From: JACKJA01 sp050297015
GTDB taxonomy: Bacteria; Pseudomonadota; Alphaproteobacteria; Micavibrionales; Micavibrionaceae
DNA: 15,045 nt
Assembly: GCA_050297015.1 (NCBI GenBank)
Contig: JBNKRZ010000026.1
Location: 1-15,045 of the forward strand
Direction of reading: 5' to 3'
Below, piece by piece: positions 6,703 through 13,964 of the stretch (position 1 is its first letter; the number at the start of each line of letters is the position of its first letter). The translations under genes were made by a program, and so were the position numbers. The notes under the pieces are model-generated. The model ran no database searches. It was given only the letters and a program-made list of their open reading frames with translations, and was not told the DNA's origin.

Positions 6703-7762
6703 GACGACGGTATTCCTTTTCTAGCGCTACAGCTTTCAGATCAGATTCGATCATTTCCTTTACCAATTGCTCAAAACCGGTTGTATGTTTCCAGCCTAGC
6801 TTCTCTTGTGCTTTGGCAGGATCGCCGAGCAGCAAATCAACCTCAGTCGGACGGAAATAGCGCGGATCGATTTCGACGTAAGTGGTGCCTGTTTTGGCAT
6901 CAATACCTTTTTCCTCAACCCCCTCCCCTTTCCATTCAAGGGTAATCCCAATTTCGGCAAAAGCCAGCTCAATAAATTCACGAACGCTGTGCGTTTCACC
7001 GGTTGCGAGCACGAAATCTTCCGGTGTGTCGTGTTGCAAGATGCGCCACATGCCCTCAACGTAATCACGGGCATGCCCCCAGTCACGTTTAGCATCCACA
7101 TTCCCGATATAGAGCTTATCCTGCAAACCCAATTTAATTGCGGAAACCGCACGGGTAATTTTACGGGTCACAAAGGTTTCCCCACGGGTCGGCCCTTCGT
7201 GGTTAAACAGGATACCGTTGCAGGCATACATGTCATAAGCTTCGCGATAGTTGACGGTAATCCAGTACCCATAGAGCTTAGCCGCAGCATAGGGGCTACG
7301 CGGATAAAACGGTGTTGTTTCTCTTTGCGGTGTTTCCTGCACCAGACCGTACAGCTCGGATGTGGATGCCTGATAAAAACGAGTCTTTTTTTCCATACCA
7401 AGGATGCGGATGGCTTCCAGCAAACGCAATGTGCCCACAGCATCAGCATTTGCCGTATATTCCGGCGTTTCAAAACTGACAGCCACGTGGCTCTGAGCCG
7501 CCAAATTATATACTTCATCCGGTTGTACTTGCTGGACGATACGAATCAAGTTTGTGGAATCCGTCATATCGCCATAGTGCATATGGAATTTCACACCCCT
7601 CTCGTGAGGATCTTGATACAGATGATCAACCCGCGGCGTGTTAAACGATGATGAGCGGCGCTTGATACCATGAACGGTGTAGCCTTTTTTCAGCAACAAC
7701 TCCGTTAGATAAGCACCATCCTGTCCTGTCACGCCTGTTATTAATGCAACTTTATTACTCAC
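6689..7762 (-). CDS. gmd: GDP-mannose 4,6-dehydratase
   Basis: 357 residues. It converts GDP-D-mannose to GDP-4-keto-6-deoxy-D-mannose, the first step toward GDP-L-fucose and GDP-rhamnose. The NADP-binding start ALITGVTGQDGAYLTELL is at 6-23. The signature NTPRVDHLYQDPH lies at 41-53. ASTSELYG (132-139) gives the catalytic Thr134 and Glu136, and YPRSPYAAAKLYGYW (153-167) gives Tyr158 and Lys162. The start was set to the GTG at 7760-7762 because GAGGAG lies six bases upstream of it. The longer ATG start at 7783 would place that ribosome binding site inside the gene and add seven unmatched residues. The gene overlaps fcl. Its promoter should lie in 7784-7850, but no clear match is visible. Confidence 0.97.
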   Translation of the reverse strand: MSNKVALITGVTGQDGAYLTELLLKKGYTVHGIKRRSSSFNTPRVDHLYQDPHERGVKFHMHYGDMTDSTNLIRIVQQVQPDEVYNLAAQSHVAVSFETPEYTANADAVGTLRLLEAIRILGMEKKTRFYQASTSELYGLVQETPQRETTPFYPRSPYAAAKLYGYWITVNYREAYDMYACNGILFNHEGPTRGETFVTRKITRAVSAIKLGLQDKLYIGNVDAKRDWGHARDYVEGMWRILQHDTPEDFVLATGETHSVREFIELAFAEIGITLEWKGEGVEEKGIDAKTGTTYVEIDPRYFRPTEVDLLLGDPAKAQEKLGWKHTTGFEQLVKEMIESDLKAVALEKEYRRHGIE

Positions 7763-7850
7763 GACAATCTCCTCTATTTCCATCTAAAAATCAAACGACT
7801 AACCATTTCGTAAAAACATTCACGCCGGGTATAAACCATATTGGGCGCAG

Positions 7851-7877
7851 AAAAAAAGAAAAATCTTTATTTTTCTT
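7851..7877 (-). terminator. AT-rich intrinsic terminator after galE
   Basis: A perfect 9-bp stem, AAGAAAAAT/ATTTTTCTT (7856-7864 with 7869-7877) with a four-base loop, is followed on the minus strand by five T residues (complement of 7851-7855). It lies 20 bp beyond the galE stop. The stem is AT-only apart from two G-C pairs, so termination may be partial and some read-through into gmd is possible. Confidence 0.6.
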
Positions 7878-7896
7878 AAGCGTTAGCGTTTACAGC

Positions 7897-8895
7897 TCAT
7901 CCCCAAGGGTCCGGCATATCTTTCTTTTTGTTTTGCCACGCCCAAGCCGTCCTGATGATATCGGACAGGCCTGAGAGTTTCGGTTCCCAATTCAAAATTT
8001 CACGGGCGGCCTTAGCATCCGCTACAAGAATTGCCGGATCACCACGGCGCCTAGGCTTATCTTCGGAGGGGATCGGCTGGCCCGTCACCCGCCGTGAAGT
8101 TTCCAAAACCTCACGCACGGAGAAACCCGAACTAGTCCCCAGATTAAGCAACAAACTGTCTTTACCTTCCAAAATATGCTGTAAAGACAACACATGAGCC
8201 TCCGCCAAATCCGTAACATGGATATAGTCGCGAACGGCCGTGCCGTCCGGCGTCGGATAATCATTACCGTACACATCTATACTCTTGCGCTCTCCCGTTG
8301 CTGTCTGCATCAAAAGCGGAACAATATGCGTATCTTTGGGATAAGCCGTTCCAATTTCCATGTCCGGATCGGCACCCGCCGCATTAAAGTAACGCAATAT
8401 CGCATAGCTCATATCGTAAGCCTTCGCGTAGTCCCGTATCATATTTTCCATGGCCAGTTTCGTATGCCCATAAGGATTAATCGGGGCCAAAGGATGATCT
8501 TCAGCGATCAGGTCATTCAATGGCATACCGTAAACGGCTGCCGTACTGGAAAAAACCATATGACGCACCGCATTTTTGCGCGCAGCTCCAAGCAAACAGT
8601 AAGAGCCAAACACATTATTATTGTAGTATTTTGCAGGCTCAACAACAGACTCGGCCACTTGTATCAGGGCCGCAAAATGCATGATCGCAACGGGATTATA
8701 TTGTTTGATAACCGCATCCAGCCGATCGGTATCACAGACATCTCCCTCCTCAAAGGGTCCCCATTTCACTGCACCTTTATTGCCGGAACTAAGGTTATCA
8801 TAGACGACCGGCGTAAATCCGGCTTTCTCTAAAGCTTTACAAGTGTGAGAGCCTATATATCCCGCTCCGCCTGTAACCAGAACACATTGTTTCAT
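7897..8895 (-). CDS. galE: UDP-glucose 4-epimerase
   Basis: 332 residues. It interconverts UDP-glucose and UDP-galactose (Leloir pathway, NAD-bound, cytoplasmic), supplying galactose for surface polysaccharide. The NAD motif VLVTGGAGYIGSHTC is at 5-19 and YDNLSSG follows at 32-38. VFSSTAAVYG (114-123) gives Ser117, and INPYGHTKLAMENM (139-152) gives the catalytic Tyr142/Lys146. YFNAAGADP (169-177) and RRRGDPA (282-288) are conserved substrate-site segments. The ATG at 8893-8895 is preceded by GGGTAGG. An ATG five codons earlier uses part of this binding site as coding sequence and is less likely. It lies upstream of gmd-fcl on the same strand but is separated from it by a terminator. Confidence 0.96.
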   Translation of the reverse strand: MKQCVLVTGGAGYIGSHTCKALEKAGFTPVVYDNLSSGNKGAVKWGPFEEGDVCDTDRLDAVIKQYNPVAIMHFAALIQVAESVVEPAKYYNNNVFGSYCLLGAARKNAVRHMVFSSTAAVYGMPLNDLIAEDHPLAPINPYGHTKLAMENMIRDYAKAYDMSYAILRYFNAAGADPDMEIGTAYPKDTHIVPLLMQTATGERKSIDVYGNDYPTPDGTAVRDYIHVTDLAEAHVLSLQHILEGKDSLLLNLGTSSGFSVREVLETSRRVTGQPIPSEDKPRRRGDPAILVADAKAAREILNWEPKLSGLSDIIRTAWAWQNKKKDMPDPWG

Positions 8896-8967
8896 ATATA
8901 ACCTACCCATTCATTTTATGCTCAGAGGAGTTGTAGCACCCCTACCGCAATTTTTGTAGTTTTTTCA

Positions 8968-8982
8968 GCACGTAACACGTGC
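8968..8982. repeat. Short perfect dyad GCACGT-aac-ACGTGC
   Basis: Six-base arms with a three-base loop lie 19 nt past the MaoC-gene stop and 73 nt ahead of galE. The minus strand shows A-rich sequence after it rather than a T-run, so it is not a standard terminator. It could be an operator for galE or a 3'-end stabilising hairpin. Confidence 0.3.
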
Positions 8983-9000
8983 AATGCTATAAAACCATTC

Positions 9001-9489
9001 TTAACGTTCGCTTTTCTCATCCCTGAATTCAACAACAGGCAACGCTACAGACTGGCGTTTAATTTTCTCCGTCGGCGCCAAAACGAGAGCTTCTCCGCTA
9101 ATTACAGTCTCTCCATTTTGGTTAATACATTGACACTCCAAACTCAACCGGCTCTTAGGCAGCTTTTCCTTCACCGTAACGCTAACCGTAATATGATCGC
9201 CCAGCATAACCGGTTTTAGAAAATTCAAATCCTGCTTCATATAAATCGTACCGGGACCGGGAAGCTGAGTTCCAATCACAGTAGAGAGCAAAGCCCCCCC
9301 CCACATACCATGCGCGATAATACCGTGAAAGTGAGAACTGCGGGCATAGTCTTCATCCAAATGTGCCGGATTAACATCTCCGGACATCACAGCAAAAAGC
9401 TGAATGTCCTTTAAACTCAGAACACGAGTCAATGATGCACTATCACCAACTTTGATTTCATCATATGTCTTATTTTTAATAAACGGCAC
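9001..9489 (-). CDS. MaoC-type (R)-specific enoyl-CoA hydratase
   Basis: 162 residues with a single hot-dog fold. Members hydrate trans-2-enoyl-CoA to (R)-3-hydroxyacyl-CoA, linking fatty-acid oxidation to polyhydroxyalkanoate or other acyl pathways. The hydratase-2 motif is intact: SGDVNPAHLDEDYA (36-49), with catalytic Asp38 and His43 matching PhaJ Asp31 and His36. It is followed by AHGMWGGALLSTVIG (59-73), LPGPGTIYMKQDLNFLKPV (76-94) and a GD turn, as in PhaJ-type enzymes. Translation starts at a GTG (9487-9489) with GGAGGG four bases upstream. It is divergent from the large RTX gene, and their shared upstream region holds repeats. A phaJ name is possible but not certain, because related proteins act in other acyl-CoA pathways. 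Confidence 0.9.
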   Translation of the reverse strand: MPFIKNKTYDEIKVGDSASLTRVLSLKDIQLFAVMSGDVNPAHLDEDYARSSHFHGIIAHGMWGGALLSTVIGTQLPGPGTIYMKQDLNFLKPVMLGDHITVSVTVKEKLPKSRLSLECQCINQNGETVISGEALVLAPTEKIKRQSVALPVVEFRDEKSER

Positions 9490-9549
9490 CTGACCCTCCG
9501 GCTATATCTGGGCCAGAATTTCCCGCCCTTGGAAAAACAATTTCCTCTT

Positions 9550-9577
9550 ATTTTAAAAGCAATCCCCGCAAGATCAA
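9550..9577 (-). promoter_or_regulatory. Candidate promoter for the MaoC-type gene
   Basis: On the minus strand TTGATC (9572-9577) is followed after 16 nt by TAAAAT (9550-9555), about 60 nt ahead of the GTG start. The tandem repeat at 9586-9623 begins nine bases upstream of the -35 box, a usual position for an activator site. Confidence 0.4.
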
Positions 9578-9585
9578 AACACCTT

Positions 9586-9623
9586 TTCTTCAGAAAAGCA
9601 CCCCTTCTTCAGAAAAGCACCCC
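9586..9623. repeat. Perfect tandem 19-bp repeat with internal dyads
   Basis: TTCTTCAGAAAAGCACCCC occurs twice in direct succession (9586-9604 and 9605-9623) with no mismatch. The first copy lies within the dyad CTTTTC-ttca-GAAAAG, and each copy has the shorter TTCT/AGAA dyad. A spacing of just under two helical turns places both copies on roughly the same DNA face. It lies in the 310-bp gap between divergent genes, between their candidate promoters, and is a plausible regulator-binding site. Confidence 0.6.
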
Positions 9624-9694
9624 ACTCTAAAAATATACTCAACAACCGTTTCCATATCAGTTTTTGTTATTTAATTACATAAAACAACAGCAAA

Positions 9695-9728
9695 GATTCT
9701 TGACGTGGGAAAGAATCCCATATATTAC
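9695..9728 (+). promoter_or_regulatory. Promoter of the RTX gene with nested dyads
   Basis: TTGACG (9700-9705) is followed by TATATT (9721-9726, 15-nt spacer) or TATTAC (9723-9728, 17-nt spacer). The -35 box and spacer carry two overlapping inverted repeats: GATTCTT (9695-9701) with AAGAATC (9711-9717), and TGGGA (9706-9710) with TCCCA (9716-9720). Dyads in this position suggest a repressor or other operator. The leader to the start codon would be about 65 nt. Confidence 0.5.
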
Positions 9729-9799
9729 TCCCCATTAGAACTGTTATCTAAAGCACAATGACAGCAAAACTTTACGTTAACGAATAATGGAGAGAGACA

Positions 9800-12700
9800 A
9801 TGACAACATTCCCAGTATATGCTGATGGACTAGGATTTTACGCGGCTCATAACGGCGCAAACGAATACAGACTGTACGTGGAGTACGGAAATCCGTCAGT
9901 GACGGTACCACTTATCGTGGAAGACGGAAACGGCGACGACCTGAGCGTCAGTAACTTTATTACCGTCAACAACACACTATATTTCATTGCTACAGACAAT
10001 AACGGCAACCAGCAACTCTGGAACACTGACGGCACACAGGCCGGAACGCAAGCCATTGACAACGGTTCCGCACAAATCAGCGCCCTGACCGTCGCTGGAG
10101 ATAAACTGTTTTATGCAGCGGACGATGGCGTTTCCTCTCCGGTCTTGAAAGTGACAGATGGCACGGCAACGGGAACACTGGAATTGGCGCAGGGCGATAT
10201 TACGCCTGTTAATGACGGGGCCTTTTTTGCTAATGCGGCGGGAACAGCCGTTTACTTTAGCATTAACGATCCGGCCACAGGTACGGAAATCTGGGTAACG
10301 GACGGCACGGTTGCCGGTACGACCATGTTAGGTGATATTAATGCCGGTGCCGCTTCGGGCAACCCGGATCACTTTGTTGAATATAACGGACTGGTATATT
10401 TCACATCCAACGATGCGTCCGGTTCTGCACACGTCTACTCCACGGACGGCACGGCAGCCGGAACGGTTCCTGTTTCCGACAGTGTCGCGGCACTGGCGAA
10501 TGTAGCGGCAGTTGATATGCTAACGGCCGATGGCAAGCTCTGGGTCGTTGGGAATGGCTCAATGGTCGTAACGGACGGTACGGATGCCGGAACGACGGTT
10601 ATTCCGGGCATTCACACCGATCCGCTTGGACATCCTGCAACAGGATTTACGGAATTTAACGGTAAAGTCTATTTCAGCGACTGGCAGAACAACGCCCTGA
10701 ATAAAGAGCTGTGGGTTTCCGATGGAACGGTTGACGGAACGCATATGCTGATTGATTTGAACCCAACATACGTATCGGGCAGCCTATCTCAAGCAGGCTC
10801 CTACCCCCATAGCTTCACGGTTGTCGGCAACCAGCTTTTCTTCGTTGCCCAGACGAATTCCGGCAATGAGTTATATGTAACGGATGGCACAGCCGGGGGC
10901 ACGCACATGGTAAAAGATATTGGTTCCGGCTTTATTGGGTACAATGGAGCAAACCCTCATGATTTTCACGTTGTGGGTGACAAACTGGTGTTCACAGCAA
11001 AAGACGGCACCAATGGCTATCAACTCTGGATTACCGACGGCACAGAAGCCGGAACGCTCACAGTCGACAGTCTGAACCTGTTAGGTGGGAATCACGGTTA
11101 TCCAATCGGCTCATCCATTGCTGATTTTGCGGCCATTCCTTTTGCGGGCGGGGCTGATTTTGCTACGACCACGGGTACGGCAGCAGACGAAACGCTGCGC
11201 GGCACCAACGGTATCAATAATGCCATTTTAGGCGAAGCCGGCAATGATAAGCTGATCGGTAAAGCTGGCGATGATGCCCTGGTCGGCGGAACCGGAAACG
11301 ATGTTCTGATTGGCAATGACGGTTCGGATACTTATCTCCTGTCAACGGGTGACGGTGTCGATACGATCCGTGATATCGGCACACAGGCCGGCCATATGGA
11401 CAAAGTCGTCTTTGACAACGTCAATACAATTGAAGATTTATCCTTTGCCCGTGCTGGCTCAAATCTAAAAATTTCCTACGGTACCAACGATGTTGCGACA
11501 GTGGTGCGACAATACCAAGATGCTTCATATCGCGTCGAAAAGCTCGTGACTTCCGACCTGACGGTTCACAACCTGCTTGGTGATAATGTGGGTACGGCCG
11601 GTCACGATATCTTTGCCGGTTATACGGCGGCTGATGTTTTTGCCGGCGGTGACGGGAACGATTATGCTTGGGGCGGCAGCGGTGCCGATACGCTGTCGGG
11701 CGATGCCGGGAATGATGTTCTCTATGGTGAGAACGGTACGGACACCCTGAACGGTGGTGACGGCGACGACCGGCTTTACGGCGGTAATTCCCGCGACTGG
11801 CTCTATGGCGATGCCGGAAACGACACGCTCTACGGCGATGCAGGAAACGACGTCATGAATGGCGGCGATGGTGACGATAGCCTTTTCGGTGGAGACAACA
11901 ATGACCTGCTTCACGGTGATGCCGGCAGCGATACCCTGGACGGTGGTGCCGGGGACGACAGGCTTTATGGCGATGATGGTGTCGATGTCCTTTATGGCGG
12001 TGCCGGGAACGATACATTGATCGGCGGCCTTAGCACGGACTACTATGACTTTTCAAACGGCCATGGTCAGGACACAATCATCGAGCAAGGCGATCATCAA
12101 TGGAATACCCTCGCAGGAGACCGTATCCGGATGAATGATGTCTCTTCGGTTGAAGATAGCCTGTATTTCACGCGCGACGGCAATAATATGCTGATCGAAA
12201 ACACCCAGATTGCCGGAGACAGTATTCTGATTAAAGGCCAGTTCGGTGGTGGTTACATGGGTTATAATCACGTTGAAGGCCTCATGATCTCAGACGGCAC
12301 GCTCTATAACATAAATTCAGGTCTGGACGGTGCCGGTTCTTACGCGATTGTCGTCGGAGGAATTGATGCCGATGTTGTCGACATTTTGGGATTTGGTCCG
12401 ACGCATGTCTACGCCGGAGCCGGTGATGACACAATAACCGGTAACGCCGCAACAGACATTATTTTCGGCGGTGCCGGGAACGATGTCATCAAGGGTGGCG
12501 CCGGTGACGATCATATCTATGGAGAGGCCGGTGCCGATACCATAACCGGTGGCGATGGTGCGGATACGTTCATCTTTAAAGCGGATACCGCCTTCACCGA
12601 TATTGACAAAATCAAAGACTTTTTGGTCGATCAAGGTGATGCGATTGATGTGAGTCGGCTTATGACGGGCTACGATCCGGCGACAAGCGATATCAATGAC

Positions 12701-13351
12701 TTTGTGAACTTCTATGTTGTTCCGGGCGAAACGGATACGACTGTATCTGTTGATATTGACGGTGCGGGCGATGCCTATGGCTTCCTCGATATTGCAAGCT
12801 TGAGAGATGTAACGGGTCTGGATGTGCAAACGTTGCTGGATAACGGAAACCTGATCGTCGGGAACAATTTTGACGGTAATTTTGTCGGTCCTGTTGCCGC
12901 GCCTGATCCTGTTCCGGCCCCTGCCCCTGCCCCTGCACCAACACCGACGCCGACACCAACGCCGACGCCGACGCCGACACCAACGCCGGCTCCGGCTGAT
13001 GGTATTACAGGAACGGCTGGTGCCGACACGCTGACGGGGACGGACGCTGTCGATACGTTTGTCTTTACGGCTGACACGGCATTCACGGCTGTTGATACGA
13101 TCAACAATTTCAATGTCGATCAAGGCGACAGCCTGAACATTGCGGATGTACTGTCCGGTTATGATCCGGCTACCGATGCCATCGAAGACTTTATTGCTTT
13201 CTCCTATGATAAACCAAGCAATACTTCAACGATGTCGATTGATGCCGACGGTGCAGGCGATGCTTACGACTTCCAGCAAGTTGCCGTTTTGGTCAATTCC
13301 GGAGAGCTGGATGCGCAGGCTATGTTCGATAACGGACAGATCATGGCTTAA
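9800..13351 (+). CDS. Large secreted RTX protein with DGT-repeat propeller and two type I secretion domains
   Basis: 1183 residues with no N-terminal signal peptide, as expected for a type I (ABC) secretion substrate. Residues 72-425 carry eight copies of an ELWVTDGTxAGT motif (TDGT or SDGT at 76, 119, 167, 215, 258, 307, 361 and 412), with a degenerate ninth near 24-40. The 43-54-residue spacing suggests a beta-propeller-like region. Calcium-binding GGxGxDxL repeats fill 457-515, 597-745 and 868-922, with two related linker domains between them (about 510-590 and 748-838). The C-terminal secretion domain occurs twice, at 922-1022 and 1082-1183. Both copies contain TAFT, VDQGD, GYDPAT and DGAGDAY, and they flank a Pro-Ala/Pro-Thr linker (1031-1067). 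The ATG has GGAG upstream. Likely outside the cell as a surface-layer, adhesin or matrix protein. No catalytic motif was seen, and the exporter genes are not here. Confidence 0.93.
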   Translation: MTTFPVYADGLGFYAAHNGANEYRLYVEYGNPSVTVPLIVEDGNGDDLSVSNFITVNNTLYFIATDNNGNQQLWNTDGTQAGTQAIDNGSAQISALTVAGDKLFYAADDGVSSPVLKVTDGTATGTLELAQGDITPVNDGAFFANAAGTAVYFSINDPATGTEIWVTDGTVAGTTMLGDINAGAASGNPDHFVEYNGLVYFTSNDASGSAHVYSTDGTAAGTVPVSDSVAALANVAAVDMLTADGKLWVVGNGSMVVTDGTDAGTTVIPGIHTDPLGHPATGFTEFNGKVYFSDWQNNALNKELWVSDGTVDGTHMLIDLNPTYVSGSLSQAGSYPHSFTVVGNQLFFVAQTNSGNELYVTDGTAGGTHMVKDIGSGFIGYNGANPHDFHVVGDKLVFTAKDGTNGYQLWITDGTEAGTLTVDSLNLLGGNHGYPIGSSIADFAAIPFAGGADFATTTGTAADETLRGTNGINNAILGEAGNDKLIGKAGDDALVGGTGNDVLIGNDGSDTYLLSTGDGVDTIRDIGTQAGHMDKVVFDNVNTIEDLSFARAGSNLKISYGTNDVATVVRQYQDASYRVEKLVTSDLTVHNLLGDNVGTAGHDIFAGYTAADVFAGGDGNDYAWGGSGADTLSGDAGNDVLYGENGTDTLNGGDGDDRLYGGNSRDWLYGDAGNDTLYGDAGNDVMNGGDGDDSLFGGDNNDLLHGDAGSDTLDGGAGDDRLYGDDGVDVLYGGAGNDTLIGGLSTDYYDFSNGHGQDTIIEQGDHQWNTLAGDRIRMNDVSSVEDSLYFTRDGNNMLIENTQIAGDSILIKGQFGGGYMGYNHVEGLMISDGTLYNINSGLDGAGSYAIVVGGIDADVVDILGFGPTHVYAGAGDDTITGNAATDIIFGGAGNDVIKGGAGDDHIYGEAGADTITGGDGADTFIFKADTAFTDIDKIKDFLVDQGDAIDVSRLMTGYDPATSDINDFVNFYVVPGETDTTVSVDIDGAGDAYGFLDIASLRDVTGLDVQTLLDNGNLIVGNNFDGNFVGPVAAPDPVPAPAPAPAPTPTPTPTPTPTPTPTPAPADGITGTAGADTLTGTDAVDTFVFTADTAFTAVDTINNFNVDQGDSLNIADVLSGYDPATDAIEDFIAFSYDKPSNTSTMSIDADGAGDAYDFQQVAVLVNSGELDAQAMFDNGQIMA
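12938..12985 (+). repeat. Hexanucleotide-type repeat coding Pro-Thr
   Basis: Eight successive Pro-Thr codon pairs (CCN-ACN, mostly CCGACG, CCGACA or CCAACG) encode the linker between the two secretion domains. Gain or loss of 6-bp units would keep the frame and only change linker length. Four Pro-Ala units precede it. Confidence 0.8.
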
Positions 13352-13377
13352 TTAATCTCCACTAAACTTATGGACGT

Positions 13378-13413
13378 CAATGCCGCGGGGTGAGTAATTG
13401 CTCCGCGGCATTG
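13378..13413 (+). terminator. Strong hairpin terminator after the RTX gene
   Basis: A perfect 11-bp GC-rich stem, CAATGCCGCGG (13378-13388) with CCGCGGCATTG (13403-13413), encloses a 14-nt loop that may pair further with wobbles. The following TACTTTATAT is a weak T-tract. It lies 27 bp beyond the RTX stop. Confidence 0.75.
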
Positions 13414-13544
13414 TACTTTATATGCTTTCACTTGTTTTCATTGTATCTTGCTCTTTCATGTCTAACAGAATTGTACAAAATTAATGGGTCCTGATCCTAA
13501 AATTAAAAAGCGACAATCAAAAAATATTTAAAAACGAAAAATCC

Positions 13545-13573
13545 TTGCCATTCACATCAAAAAAACGTATCAG
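13545..13573 (+). promoter_or_regulatory. Candidate promoter for tRNA-Trp
   Basis: TTGCCA (13545-13550), a 17-nt spacer and TATCAG (13568-13573) lie 22 nt ahead of the tRNA 5' end, a suitable distance for a short leader. The rest of 13414-13595 is AT-rich with no gene visible. Confidence 0.5.
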
Positions 13574-13595
13574 TACACGGCTTTCATAGCACACT

Positions 13596-13671
13596 AGGGG
13601 TATAGCTCAGCTGGTAGAGCGACGGTCTCCAAAACCGTAGGTCGCGGGTTCGAATCCTGCTGCCCCTGCCA
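13596..13671 (+). tRNA. tRNA-Trp(CCA)
   Basis: A complete 76-nt cloverleaf. The acceptor AGGGGTA pairs with TGCCCCT (one T-G wobble), the D arm is GCTC/GAGC, and the anticodon stem ACGGT/ACCGT encloses CTCCAAA with anticodon CCA (13629-13631). The T arm carries GTTCGAATC, the discriminator is G and CCA is encoded. In many alphaproteobacteria this gene lies next to secE-nusG, but those genes do not follow here. Mobile-element debris begins within 100 bp. Confidence 0.97.
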
Positions 13672-13752
13672 TTCAGTCTTCCAATCCATCCAATGTAGAG
13701 AATTTTACCTGTGAAGCGCCGCTTTCTGCGGGCATTGCGCGTATACGCCTAT

Positions 13753-13828
13753 CCGACACGCGCAGAGAATATCCAAAACAGCCTGTTTCTCACCCATTTT
13801 CTCAACTAGCCATTTCGCCGCGTGTCGG
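13753..13828. repeat. Spaced 10-bp inverted repeat beside tRNA-Trp
   Basis: CCGACACGCG (13753-13762) and CGCGTGTCGG (13819-13828) are perfect inverted copies separated by 56 nt. A 10-bp palindrome, GCGTATACGC (13739-13748), lies just before the left arm. The stretch 13672-13964 holds no convincing gene, and these structures and the AACAGGGA repeats are what it contains. They could be element ends, recombinase sites or a structured RNA. Confidence 0.45.
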
Positions 13829-13837
13829 TGACTGGAA

Positions 13838-13963
13838 TCCCTGTTTAACAGGGAATTTACAGGGAAATTATTTACATTATGGGGTCGACCAGAACGGTCA
13901 AAGGCAGAGAAACCTTCGTTTACAGCAAAAATCTAAGATTTAAGAGCAGTGAAATAACAGGGA
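13838..13963. repeat. Repeated AACAGGGA motifs next to the recombinase
   Basis: An 8-bp inverted repeat, TCCCTGTT (13838-13845) with AACAGGGA (13847-13854), is followed by ACAGGGAA at 13859-13866 and another AACAGGGA at 13956-13963, which abuts the recombinase stop. From memory, similar CAGGGAATTT-type repeats accompany related recombinases in other alphaproteobacteria. This is not verified here. Confidence 0.45.
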
Positions 13964-13964
13964 T

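Noticed and set aside
6806..7651. A 281-codon open frame on the plus strand opposite gmd
   Set aside because: It lies antisense within a certain gmd gene, its product has no recognisable motif, and it is an open frame produced by gmd codon bias.
8194..8832. A 212-codon open frame on the plus strand opposite galE
   Set aside because: Antisense shadow of galE with an Arg/His/Ile-rich product that has no family pattern.
11206..12030. Repetitive GGTGCCGGGAACGAT-like DNA considered as an independent repeat array
   Set aside because: The period follows the nine-residue calcium-binding repeat of the RTX protein, so the coding sequence explains it.
12918..12990. Repeat array considered as a CRISPR or a minisatellite with its own role
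   Set aside because: It is a simple in-frame Pro-Ala/Pro-Thr codon repeat with no spacers. It is a protein linker.
12317..13123. A 268-codon minus-strand frame across the RTX gene
   Set aside because: It contains long Arg runs that are the antisense of the Pro-Thr repeat. It is a low-complexity artefact inside a confident coding gene.
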